From positions 154,566,001 through 154,630,000 of the forward strand of contig JBITNC010000001.1 of the NCBI GenBank assembly GCA_050084985.1: a DNA stretch of 64,000 nucleotides, read 5' to 3'. Position 1 is the first letter of the stretch; each line of letters begins with the position of its first letter. The translations under genes were made by a program, and so were the position numbers. Shown here in pieces: positions 10,401 to 22,149 of the stretch. The notes beneath the pieces are model-generated. The model saw only the letters and a list, made by a program, of their open reading frames with translations, searched no databases and was not told where the DNA came from. This DNA is from Nageia nagi. Its lineage: Eukaryota > Pinophyta.

Positions 10401-10759
10401 TTATGGAATCCCTAAACCAATAATTAAGATCTATTAAATGATTGAAACTCATGAGCATAATCTTATTATTCTTTTCCACTCTTTGGCTAAGTGATATCAT
10501 ATAATTTACATGCATCATTGATAATTCCAATGATGTCATCTTCTACATCATTAGTGGTGGAGCATGTGTTTGATGCATATTCACCAAATCTAGAGTGTTC
10601 TTCTCCATGTAAAGTAAACTTGGTATATGCCTTATTAATCTCATTGATAATCAAGTGGTCATAAATCTTGGAAAAAATATGAATTTTTAAATTTAAGCAC
10701 TTCTTACATAGCCATTTAGTTCTTTCAGGGCTCATTGAATTCATTATTATGAAATCCAA
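10150..10759 (-). pseudogene. Decayed minus-strand coding relic, family unknown
   Basis: A 90-codon open frame (10759 to 10487) begins MDFIIMNSMSPERTKWLCKK and continues, after stops and one frame change, through about 10150; later words include ALHAMHEVFMDDIIQNIIAS and MAPNAENKENEIFLPYGP. The stops fall where CAA or CAG would be plausible. A second copy of the C-terminal half lies at 12795-12540. I do not recognise the family. It does not look like a retroelement gag or pol, nor like PPR. Confidence 0.4.
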
Positions 10760-11214
10760 GAATTGTTCAATACCATAATAATAATCCTCATTAATTTTAC
10801 AAAAATACCCTTAAAAAAATTAGTTATAGGTATACAAATAGATTTGATTAACAATATAACTTTTCTTTATTCATAGAGATAATATAATTGAAATACCTAG
10901 TTTCTCACAACCAAGTTTTGCCCATGATGCTTGATAAAATATCCCCTTTTAGAACTTGTAGAGATCCTAATTCAACATGAACAAGTTAAAAATATTTGTA
11001 TTTAAATAGATCAAGCATATTTATTAATTCAATATTAATACATCATACTCTAGTTTAATATTTTAAGTTTTTAATATTTAATATTAAATTACTCAAGCTA
11101 TTGATATAAAAATTTATGTTAGGTGATCGTATTCTCTTTTGCTAGCATCTTAATTGGCATCCCACATTTTATATATGATTGCTTGAATTAGGGAGCTGGA
11201 TAGACCATGTTAGA
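10760..11214. other. No gene seen
   Basis: AT-rich sequence with no readable relic or repeat that I can support. Confidence 0.55.
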
Positions 11215-12370
11215 TTCCATATTTAAGATTGTTCTATGATTCGAACTAGATTCAATAACCTTTGCAAGTGTTCTTCTAACATGTTGCATCTTAGCGTATT
11301 TATAAGAGGTTGCATTCATCTATAGAAAAAGAGTAATAAGTGGATTTCACTCTAATTTTATTATGAAAAATGCTCTCATATACATGCATACTAAGTTTGG
11401 GAGCATACAAAAAGACCATATGCTCTTTGAAAAAATGAAATAGAGAGACACCATAACATGGATTGTAATGATCATAGGATATGCACATAATGAGTATGGT
11501 TTGGAGGCCATCAATTATTTTCAAAAAATGTAATTGGTTGGTTTCAGATCAAATTCAATAACCTTTGGTTTTGAGGTCCTCAAATATTTTTAAAAAATGC
11601 AATTGATTGATTTCAAACTAGATTCAATAACCTTTTAAATTATTCTCCTTATATATGAAACTTTTGTAGCTTTAAAATAGGGCATGCACATTCATGGATG
11701 AATAGCTAGATGTGGGTTTCTTTCATAATTGTGATAATAGACCTAATAGACATGTATTGAAAATGTGGGAGCATTAAGAATTGAAGTATTTTATTTGAGA
11801 AGATATGTGATACACAAATAGTTTCATGGAATACATAATCATTATAGGATATGCAAGGAATGGTTGTAGCAAGGAATCCATCAACCTATTTTAATAAATA
11901 GAATATGTGGGTATTAATCCAGATGATATTACATTTGTGAGTATGTGGAATGCAATGATCATAGAATATGCATATAATGAGTATATTTTGGAGGCCCTCA
12001 AATGTTCTCAAAAATTAATTGGTTTCATACTTGATTCAATAACCTTTGTAAGTACCTACATGTGCAACTCTTGCATCTTTAAAATGTGGTATGGACAAAT
12101 ACTAGATGTGGGTTTCTTTTATATGCAATTTTGATAGCATCCCTAATATACATGTATTCAAAATGTGGAAGCCTTATGCAAGAAAGTGTTTCATTAGATG
12201 ATATATGTGGTATGAAAGGAATGGTTGTAACAAGAAATCCATCATTAAACTATTAAACAAAGAAGCCATCAAACTATTTGAACAAATCGAATATGTAGGA
12301 ATTAATCTAGATGATGTTACATTTGTTAGTGTATTATCTCCATGTAGTGAAATAGGACTATGAATACTTA
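11215..12370 (+). pseudogene. PPR relics, two or more broken units
   Basis: Plus-strand readings give successive PPR motifs in broken frames: near 11215-11530, DSITFASVLLTC, ALIYMHTKFGSIQKD, and TWIVMIIGYAHNEYGLEAI; near 11590-11810, LIDMY.KCGSIKN; near 11900-12140, MWNAMIIEYAYNEYILEAL with DSITFVS. Then comes the copy of 9738-9990. The mix of partial P, L and S motifs repeated out of order suggests more than one decayed gene copy or internal duplication. There are many stops, so no functional product. Confidence 0.75.
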
Positions 12371-12795
12371 AAATTCATGAATGATTATTATCATATTATA
12401 ATAGTAAAAATAATTTAAAAAATAGCATGCTAATAAAACTTGATACAATTATGATAACATCCACTTCAATCAAACTTATTTTATGAAGCTCGAAACTCAG
12501 TTGCTTCTCTTTAATCTTTCACTAATAGGATTCTATATAAACCAAGTTATTCAAATATATATGATAAATAAAAAACCTACTAAGCTAAGTAATAGTCATA
12601 AAGAAATGACCATAGGGAATAGATACCTCACTTTCTTTATTTTCAACATTTGGACCCATGTGATATATTGTCTCACTTTATCCAAAAAAATATTTATATA
12701 AATTTTATATATAATATTATCCATGAACACTTAAAAAATGGGATGCAATGCCTAAATGGCATTTATAGGTTCCTTAATTGCATACCAACTTTGTT
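12120..12795 (+). repeat. Copy 2 of ~680-bp PPR-containing duplication
   Basis: Partner of 9725-10400, about 2.39 kb away in the same orientation. It carries the same PPR relic and the same minus-strand relic, each independently degraded. Short matches continue past the right edge (TTCTCCATGTAAA in both at about 10608 and 12845). Confidence 0.85.
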
Positions 12796-13109
12796 TTGGA
12801 ATAGTAATTAAACAATACATAATAAAAAAAAGACATATGCCTTTTTCTCCATGTAAACTAAAATTTAAAGTGAAAGTGAATAATTTCATGGATTTAAATG
12901 ATTCCAAGGTATACAAAGAATTGTTTTATGAGAAATTATTATAAGGGATACAAACCATTTTCACCACTTCAAGGATGTATAGTGTTCATGTGGTGACTAC
13001 TGGTGATTGACTAAAGAATGTTTGTTATGGAAATGTAATGAATATTTTTTTAGAAAATAATATATTTTATAAATTAAGTAATTAAAAAGTGTAGAATATA
13101 AAAAACTTA

Positions 13110-14260
13110 AAAATATGCACAAAATGTATGTTGAAAGGGTCCATGAATTATTTGATACAATCCCTCATCAAGATGTAATCTCATGGACTGCAATGATCCT
13201 AGGATATACATAAAATAGGTTTTGTGAAAAAGGCTCTAAAGAATTTTAAGTAAATGCAAATATCAGGTGTAAATCCAAACTCTACAATCTTTTTCAGCAT
13301 TCTCATAGCATATGTCATCATGGGAGATTTCAATATTGGTATGAACATGTATCAAAGAGTAGTTGAAAATGGCTTTTCATTGAATATTATGGGTTTGAAT
13401 ACCCTAATAGACATGTATGAAAAATGTGGATGAACACATAAGGTCTAATAATTATTTGGTAAGATGCATGATGCAAACATAATTTCATGGAATGAAATGA
13501 TAGTAGGATATGCATAATATGATACAACATAGTTTCATAGACTAAAATAATCGTAGGATATGCACAAAATTGATACCTTGAAAGGGCTCATGGATTGTTG
13601 AGGCATACACTACAATGATCCCAAGATACATATAAAATGGGTTTTATGAAAAGTCTCTAGAGACTTTTAATAACATGTAATTTTCAATTGCAAAGCCATA
13701 CTCTACAATCTTTTCCAATATTCTTCTAGCATATTCCACCATGGGATATCTTGAAGAAGGTATAAACATCCATTAAGAAGTAGTTGGACATATCTTTTCA
13801 TCAAATACTAAGGTTTTGAACACCTTGATAGGCATGTATGCAAATGTGGAAGAATACACAAGGCTCAAGAATTATTTGATAAGATGCATGATGTAGAGAA
13901 GCTTCATGGATTGCAATGATTGGAGGATATGCAATTTATGAATATATAAAGAATGCCCTTAAACTCTTTGATTTGATGAAGTGCTTAGGAATAAACCCTA
14001 ACATCATAACCTTTGTATATATTTTACTTGCATACAGCCATGCAAATCTAGTGGATGAGCTCATAAGTACTTTAATAGCATGAGTCCCTTTTATTGCATT
14101 ATTGTTAGGGTGAATAATTATAAATGCATTGTTAAACTTGTTGGTTATGTAGGCTATCATTATCAAGATGCCCATTAAACCTGAATCAAATATGTGGAGA
14201 ATTTTCAATACTTCCATGACCCAAAATGCAATACTATATAAATATATTATTTAGCTTCTT
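13110..14260 (+). pseudogene. PPR relics with E-type C-terminal end
   Basis: Two tandem-like relics. At 13110-13560: VHELFDTIPHQDVISWTAMI, then NTLIDMYEKCG-like words. At 13590-14260 the same order recurs: the Met-His-Asp loop, then IGGYA..EYIKNALKLFDLM, GINPNIITFV, and an E-motif-like stretch (IIIKMPIKPESNMW, about 14150-14200). E motifs recruit editing factors in living members of the family. Frames shift and stop repeatedly. The same end region is better preserved at 37071-37388. Confidence 0.7.
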
Positions 14261-14269
14261 GGTTGTGTT

Positions 14270-14829
14270 ATGCATTTAGATGAAGCAAAATATTTAATAA
14301 ATAGTATTGCAATAAACTATATTATTGCATGGTGGAGTGTTTTGCTTTGTACCTTAACCACTCATAATATATGAAATTATACAATACATGTATGGTTGGC
14401 CTTCCTAGTCATGTTCATCATTTAGATAAAAATACTAGATAAATAGAATGTTGAATGATCTTCTTGACTATATTTCTACCTTCACTAGTTTGTAAGAAAT
14501 GGTGATGAATCGTAGTCACCTTCTTTTTTACCTAGTGGGAGTGAGAGCATGTTTCCTCGGAGTGGGAGTGAGTGGGAGTGAGACACTTTACAAATTTTGG
14601 GTGGGTGCCAAATTTTAGAATGTTCCTACCCAAACATTTTTATTTTTTATATATTAATATATAAAAATGATTCAACATTACCTAAAAAATGATATTATAT
14701 ACCTAGATAAATCAATAATTAAAAAGCATCATTTGAGAACTATCATAAATCAATCATCATTAAAGCCTGTGAAATTTTTTATTTTTTTTTTAAATAAAAA
14801 TTTATTTTCCTTTCTAGGGATGCCATGAG
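14270..14829. other. Intergenic; short GTGGGAGTGA repeats at 14537-14583
   Basis: AT-rich apart from three copies of GTGGGAGTGA close together, an unusual G-rich patch here. Nothing else recognisable. Confidence 0.6.
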
Positions 14830-17800
14830 TGAGTCAATATCCTCCAAATATTGAATCATCTCTTGCATGTATCTAGCTAATTAAAATTTAACCCTATCAA
14901 GGGGTACCACATGTTTTCTACAATATTCTTGGAACTCAATGACTCCTTTTTAGCATTTGTCAAATGTACTTGATCTTAAAACTCTATATAGGGTAACCAC
15001 ACATGAGTTATGAAGTATTAAAAGAATCAAATAGCTTATTTTATAGATATTTCCTAGAGAATTTCATCAATTTATTCATGTTCAACTTTATACCATTGAA
15101 TCTATCAAAGTATCTTCTTCCAACTTTTGAATCTCTACCTTCATGTCTTGTAATTTGAGCTTAAATATGATGAAAGTATCATGTATTTGTATAAAACTTT
15201 GATCAATGATATCCTTGACTTCATTGGCCAACAATTGGATCTCAATTAAATTCTTTACACTTTCTTTTGATTGATTCTTCTCTAATAGAGCTCCATAATT
15301 GAAGAATTACATATGGGAAAATCCATGGTTCATTTTCCCATATAAGTCATGGTTGATTTTCCTATATGATCCATGTCTAATTTTCCCAATTAAACTATCT
15401 TGATCTTCCTTTAATTCATCTTCCAATTCCTTTAATTATTCTTTTAATTCTTTTATTCTTCTACATATAACACACAACTAGTTTTTCCATATAAGTAGTT
15501 CTATATTCATCTATTCATCAAATATATACTTTATCTATATGAATGATTAAACTTATTGCATCCTTTGGTCACCTTCATTTATTATATAATTTTCTTACTA
15601 AGATCTTCCTATCTTCTTCAATTCTCATAAAATCTTTAGAGTAATTTTGATGGTATTAATAGTGTATAAGTGTAATCATTATCATCATTATTTGAATCAT
15701 CATCACTTTTTATCATATCCTCAAGGATCTATAAATATGAATTTAGATCAACCCCTTCTAACCATGGTGCATTATTTACTTGTTATGGAGTTTATGTCAA
15801 AATTTTGAGAACTATCTATTTCTTATACTATAGGTCATCCTACTTTATTTTATTTCTTATTTCCAAATTCTCCCCATTACTATCATCTCCACCATCTATT
15901 CCTCCTCCTCCTTGATCAAGATTCTTTACAATACCAAAAATGTTTGATGCTTTTCTCATGATATTTTGGCTTTTTTGAGTGGGGTTTTCAGTGATAGCTT
16001 TTATGCTTTACTTGATGAAGAATATTTTTCTAAATTATGTATAGGTATTGTAATATATTATAATCTACCTTATTCTCCTCTTTTATCCTTTCTTGGAGAA
16101 GAGAAGTGAGGCTACATGGCTCATGGAGTTGGTGGCCACTTCTCCTTCTTCTTTACTATCTTCATAATCTTCAATGTTTATTTATTTATTACCATCATCC
16201 TCAATTCTAATTTTTGTTGAGCTATCCTACCTCAAAGAGATTCTTGAACTACTTGATCCTTCCCCATCTAAAGAATTGCCTTAATTTTCATTGGTATATG
16301 CTTGAAACTCTTTTTCTCTTTGATATATTATTAGATATTAGCCTTGATTAAGTTTTTCTTTATCAAAATTTGCTTTCTCATTGAAGGCTTGCATGACCTC
16401 ATCAACCAAGTTCATAGTAACACCATCTTTGGGATATTCTTTTGGGGTGTATGTGATTTGTAGCAAATCTATTATATTGAAATTTTCCATTGTACTAATT
16501 TGATCAATTTACATAAATTGGTTAGATGATTTTCCAATTAGTGCCCTTGTTTAGAGAGGTAGAGGAAATGTTCTAAGAATATTAGAATCATTTGGTGAAA
16601 GAGGGAAAGCATTTATCTTATCTTTATTATTTTCCTTCTCTAGGTCTCTTTTTATTTTTTTATCTACCTCAATTAATTCAATGTTTGAAATTATATTTCA
16701 ATACCTTTTGAGTTATCCTAATGACATAAGAGGATTTGAAATTATCTTTGAAATATTGATCAATGATTCCATTAGGTTCATAGTTATTTACTACATTAAT
16801 TGCACCAAGAGAGTAGTTTGAGAGTTCATCAACCATTATTGTAACCTCTACCAAATAGTTACATGCATGATACCCCAAGCTGAAAACAATCATTATCATC
16901 CTAAATTTCTTTATCAATAAATGTTCATATTGATACTTCATTTTCTTCATGAATTTAAAAATCATTATCTTTTCACCCACATATTTGGGTAGCTTTACTT
17001 GTTGTATATCAACCTCATAAATATAGATATATAATATGTTAGGATATTCCAAGTAGAAGTCTACAAATTCTTTGATTTCTTTCATATTTTCTTCTAATAT
17101 CCTCTCCACAATATAAGGTCTCTTAAAATCTTTATAGATTGTAAATTCTCATTTATCCTTTCTCATTTTTACATCTTCCCACATAGGATAGGCTAAGTAC
17201 ATAAGAACTCTAGGTTTTCCAATCCTTTCTTTTATACCACTAGCCTTTTATCTATTCTTGTCATGCAACATTAGCTGCATGATATAAGAATTCATGTATA
17301 ATTTGAATGTTCCTCTCATCAAGTCTAACTCTTTATCAATGCATTGCTAATCACTTGACTCCATCAAAGTCTCTTTTCATATATTAATTTAAGGAGTAAA
17401 ACTAAGAGATCCTTCTTGAATCTAGCATTTGTACCATGATTAATCATACAAATAAGAAAACTCAATAAAGTTCTATTATTATATTGAAATAAAATCCTTT
17501 CAAATAACAACACCCTTCGGTGATCTAAATCCTTATACTTTAGTTTGAGTAAGTCCCTAATGAGGTTTGTTGTCTTATGTACTTTATTGTACTTTGATTT
17601 CAATTATTATTTGGTATATACAATGCCTCAATTAGACTAGATGAATTATTCCATAATGCCTATAGAAGAAAAATTAGTTATGAATTCACCTTTATAATAT
17701 TTAACAACTCTACTTTTGAAATTATAATATCCCACAACTTCCAAGGTTAACTTTAGGAATTTTATAGCAAATGGGAATATAGCTAACTTGAATAGACCAA

Positions 17801-18016
17801 AAGAGTAGATGACATCATCCTATTTCTCTTTTTTTGTTAACTTATTTGCATCCTTGTATATTTTTCAAGGATCATTGTGGCTTCATTTAGTGTCTTTTAT
17901 GTATTTTAATCTATCATAGAATATTTATTCTTGGTTTGATCTTCCTTCCTTGCTCAAATCAATCAAAGATGCTTTGGTTAACCTCTTAATTACTCATTCT
18001 CTTCGAACACTCATCC
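14830..18016 (-). pseudogene. Large decayed protein gene of unknown family, with coiled coil
   Basis: The minus strand reads as one long ancestral protein of roughly 1,000 residues starting at ATG 18016-18014 (MSVRRE). Open stretches follow each other: 17603-17364 (KYKDLDHRRVLLFERILFQY), 17109-16678 (FSLGYHACNYLVEV and INVVNNYEPNGIIDQYFKDN), then, after a frame change near 16680, 16490-16080 (MENFNIIDLLQITYTPKEYP) and a charged, coiled-coil-like end (15480-15080). Many interrupting stops are TAA or TAG where Gln would fit. I see no reverse transcriptase, integrase, protease, zinc knuckle or transposase motif. It could be a host gene copy or a transposon ORF; the function is unknown. Confidence 0.55.
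15303..15385. repeat. 24-bp short tandem repeat inside the decayed gene
   Basis: Two and a half copies of a 24-bp unit, each with CATATAGGAAAAT or CATATGGGAAAAT spaced by CATGG (read on the minus strand). At 24 bp it would add eight residues per unit without shifting frame. Confidence 0.6.
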
Positions 18017-21000
18017 TAAATAATAAAAAATATGAATTATAAATTTTATAATATAAACCTTTATTTTTCTTAGTTAGATTCAAATTTTTATCAACAAAAG
18101 ATGCAATCTTATTTAATAATTCATTTGGATCCACCCCAAAGAAATGATTTAAAACCTTTATTTATTCCAAGTTCAAATCAAACAATTCATATTGAGATTA
18201 TTGTTGATAAGTTCTTATTAATATCAATGTTGATTCTATTGATATGACCTATTGTTTGAGAGTTTATTTAAGTTATGATAAGGTTTTCATTATCCTTAAT
18301 TAGGTTTAAAATTTCTTCATCAATTCTAGAATATTTTTGGTAGTGACTAATTTGGGTCTAACAAACTAAGTTGTTCTTTTAAAAATCCTAAGTTCCATAG
18401 CACTTAATAGTGGTGTAAAGAACCAAACCTTTCCATACTACTAAAAGGAGGAAATTTTTAAAAAATTCTTTAGTTTTTGCTAAGTGTTATATTGCACTTT
18501 AAAGCATTACTGAGTATTCAAGATTCTTTACCATGTGTTGTAGGAATAAGTACTAGAAATATTTCATTTCTCCAGGAAATGACCATTACAAGATCCAAAC
18601 TTTAGGTCTTTGTAATAGATGGAAGAGGAAGGAACTTAACATCCTAACCTAAGTCACTAACATGCATGTCCCTTAGGTGTAGACTCCATATTTTTATGTG
18701 GGAGATTATATATGGATAATAATCTTTCCTCTACAAACTCTTGATAACATAGAGGTATTAAACTACCATAATTAAAGAATCATAGACCCCTTGACAAATG
18801 TGTCTAACTATAATTCACTCAAAGGATAAATACATAATTATAATTTAATGGTTTATGAGTTTGGGCTTACCCTAAAATCATAAACCCAATTCTCATTATA
18901 AGGAGACTCCCAACCATAATAGATATACAAAAGATAAGATATAATTCTCTAGATTGAATTGAACTAGCATCTATGACCAAAATACAAGGAAACATTCCAT
19001 GAGTTCGATCTAACACACTCCAAGGATTATACCTTATATATGCAAAACCCTAAATGGTACAAATAATTAGAACAAAATAGAAAATATTTGACCTACAAGA
19101 GTATTTAGGCCTATTGTTCAATAAGAGCCTTGAACACTACTACATAATCAACTTCAAATGCTATTTTGACTATTATACCATGTGACCTTGCTATCTTAGC
19201 ATAGTGAATACAAACCTTCTACATGGTCAATTTGAAAGGATAACCCTTATTGCTTGATATTATAAGACATAATTTAAGATATTCCCTTAATATATATACA
19301 TGATAAAAGATAAGATGACTATCATCTATAGTCACAATTTGTTTGAATACAACACACCCATAAAAGATAATATTATAGTTTATCATTGTTTCCCTTAGTC
19401 AGGTTTATATCATTGTTAATAACATTCAATATTTTTTGTAGTTGATCATTTTGGTTTAACTAACTAAAAAATATTTTGAAAAATCTAAGTCCAAAATTTG
19501 TAGGTTGAGTCAAGACATTTTTCGATAAGTTTCATATTTTCCTTATTATCATTTCTTCTATATGATCCATATTCTTCCTTAGAAAAATTTACCTCAAGTC
19601 TTCATAGTTGTCCAACTCATAATCATCCAAGTCACTTTGATCACCTAAAAGTATAAAAATGTTAATTAGATTGAGACAAGGTTTAAAATATTACCTTGGC
19701 TTTTTCTTATCATTTTCCTCGAAGATTTAACCAATGTAAATACTTGAGTTACCTTATTAATTGAGTTAAATCCAAGAGGAGGTTGATGAAGTCCAAATTG
19801 GGTAGTGATTTGCTTCAAAAAATTTGAACTTGATACAAGCTCTTTCTAGCTACTATAGATGACCTCATATTTATAAGTAATGGATGGTATTAAAGGGATA
19901 AATGATATGAATTAGGCAAGATATGTGATGCTAGATCAATGGTTATGAGTCTAGGTTTACATAGAGATCAAAGTGGGCATACATTAGCCAAATCGAGCAA
20001 TATGATGATGTGATTGGGGTAAACAAATGGAGGAAAATTTATTTAATTTGAAAAAGAGGAATACATTGGTTGTATTATGAAAGATGATAATAAAATACAA
20101 TGTAAGAGGTATAAGATTAACTCAATCCAACCTAAAGCAAAAAAAATGGAAAACTTGGATAATCAAATTGGGGAAGATGATGATACACATGAACCAAATA
20201 TTAACAATATGTTTGATATGAATAAAGGAAATGTGTTGGTTATATCAAGGAGGTTTATGAAAATAAATTTTTTTTGTTGAAAACCTTATCAATATGACTA
20301 ACTAGAAAATAACTTGAGTGAATTTATTTGGTCAAATTGGGGGAAATGATGATAATATTATTTAATGGAAATTGGATTTGATGGATTTTATTAACTAAAA
20401 AATGACTCAAATAAAAGCAATTAGTCAAGTTAAGGAAGGTTACTATAATGACACAAGTAACAGGTCAACCAACATGGCTATCAAGATGGAGACCACAAGG
20501 AACCAAAGATGAGGGTTGCAGGGAATAGATTGGTAAGAGTGAAGAAATGATTGGCATTGAATTACTAAAAACCACAAGGAATATTTTAGATCATGTAGAT
20601 GCATATCATCATTATCATGCTTTATTTCAATTTCAATAATGTATATGTGTATGTACTAATGAATTACCTTGTAAGACAAAGGTCATTCTAGGTAAAAAAA
20701 TGAGTTTTAAAATTATATACATTTTGAAAATTGTTTAATGAGAGAAGGAATATTCCAAAGGTCTAAATTCAAATTTTTAATTAGGAGAATTTAAAAAAAA
20801 ACTAAGGTGTAAATAAAATTAGTTTTCTTATTTTGTTAATTGCAAGTGGACTTGGAATTTTGGAACAATTATTTAAAGGTACCCACATAATTTGTCTTCA
20901 TATAGGAAATTATTATAAAATTTTTATATTGTAATAGGAGGTGACTAAAGTTTTTTTTAAGAGAATATGCCATCCAAAAATGTAATTTATTAACATCCCC

Positions 21001-21060
21001 CTCAAAGCAAAAAGTAAAGGACCTACACCTACCAAATAAATTAAATTAGTTTTGGAGGGA
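18017..21060. other. Unassigned AT-rich region
   Basis: No gene, RNA or repeat that I can support. Upstream of the decayed gene on its own strand one would expect its promoter just above 18016, but nothing distinctive is visible. The 67-codon frame at 20077-20280 (MKDDNKIQCKRYKINS...) is charged and Asn-rich with no motif; it is likely chance or a relic. Confidence 0.5.
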
Positions 21061-21360
21061 ATATACAAAATGTGCCTATAAATACCCTTGGTTTCTTAAG
21101 GAAAATATATATCTCTCCCTATATTATTTGCTTTGGTTCCTATGAGGAAAAGAGTCTCCTCATTCTCAATTCACCAATTATATTATCTAGGTGTTCTCTT
21201 TCTTAAAACTTTTATTCTTCAATGTTAAAAATTTGACTTGAGATCTAGTCCTTGAAGAATGATATTTAATATCATAGGATGGAAGAATGTATTATGTTTG
21301 TCCTATCTTATTTATATGCTTTTAAAGCAAATATATAGTATTATATTAATAAAATACTCT
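21061..21360 (+). promoter_or_regulatory. Possible solo-LTR-like promoter/poly(A) region
   Basis: TATAAATACCC at about 21077 is followed by a pyrimidine-rich leader (TCTCTCCCTATATT) and, 270 bp on, an AATAAAATACT poly(A)-like signal. That is the order expected in the R-U5 part of an LTR. No partner LTR, primer site or target duplication was found, so this is tentative. Confidence 0.3.
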
Positions 21361-21639
21361 TGTTGATTGATATAAGTATGTGTTTTTATTTGTTTCAATC
21401 TTAGAGTGATTGAATTGTTAAAGATGACTTTTCAGTTTGTACATAGAAAATTATGCTCATTAACTCTTTTGCATGAGGAATTAATGTATATCTTGTATTA
21501 GGTTGTAAGATAAACCTTTATTTTAAGTTTAGTATTTTGATATGATAGGAAATGATATGGGTACAAAATTGAAGAAGAGACACTTCATTGATATGAAAAA
21601 ACCCATGTGAAGTTTGTACCTTTATTGGTGGGTTTGGTA

Positions 21640-22140
21640 ATCTATCCTATTGTTGAGAAGACCATTGTATGTGCTTCCTACACTTATTAGTTACATAACC
21701 ATAGACTTGTTAGAAAAACCCCTTTTGCATATCATGCTAGGATTACAATATGTATAACTAGGCCTTACAACCCATTTCAAAAGAACACTAGCTGATGTTG
21801 CAAAGTTTGGATTTACACTTGAAAACTACAACTGCTTAAATGCCCCTATAGCCTTTCCAAAGAATCCATTTTGCACATTAACGAGAAAATTGGTTAAGTC
21901 TGGTTTCATACTAATCTATTGCAACTATGTAGAATCAAATTATGGCCATTTCTAGATGAACAAGGGTAGAGGTTGTAGAGTTTCACTTTACACTAGATAA
22001 TTGCATCTATTTATGTCATTTGATGGCTTATTTTTGGAAGAATGCTAGTAGTGGTCATAAAGTTTGGCTTTATAGTTGATAGTTGCATCAACTTAAGTGT
22101 TGATGTAATCTTTTTATAAAACCCATTTTGTGTGCATCCT
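21640..22140. repeat. Degenerate ~85-bp tandem repeats
   Basis: Related units recur at about 21715, 21801, 21888, 21975 and 22058, spaced 83-87 bp. They share AAAGTTTGG-TTTACA, TTGATAATTGCA-like and AACCCATTTTGTG-like words in the same order. Divergence is high, so copy number is approximate. Confidence 0.5.
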
Positions 22141-22149
22141 ATCATATAT

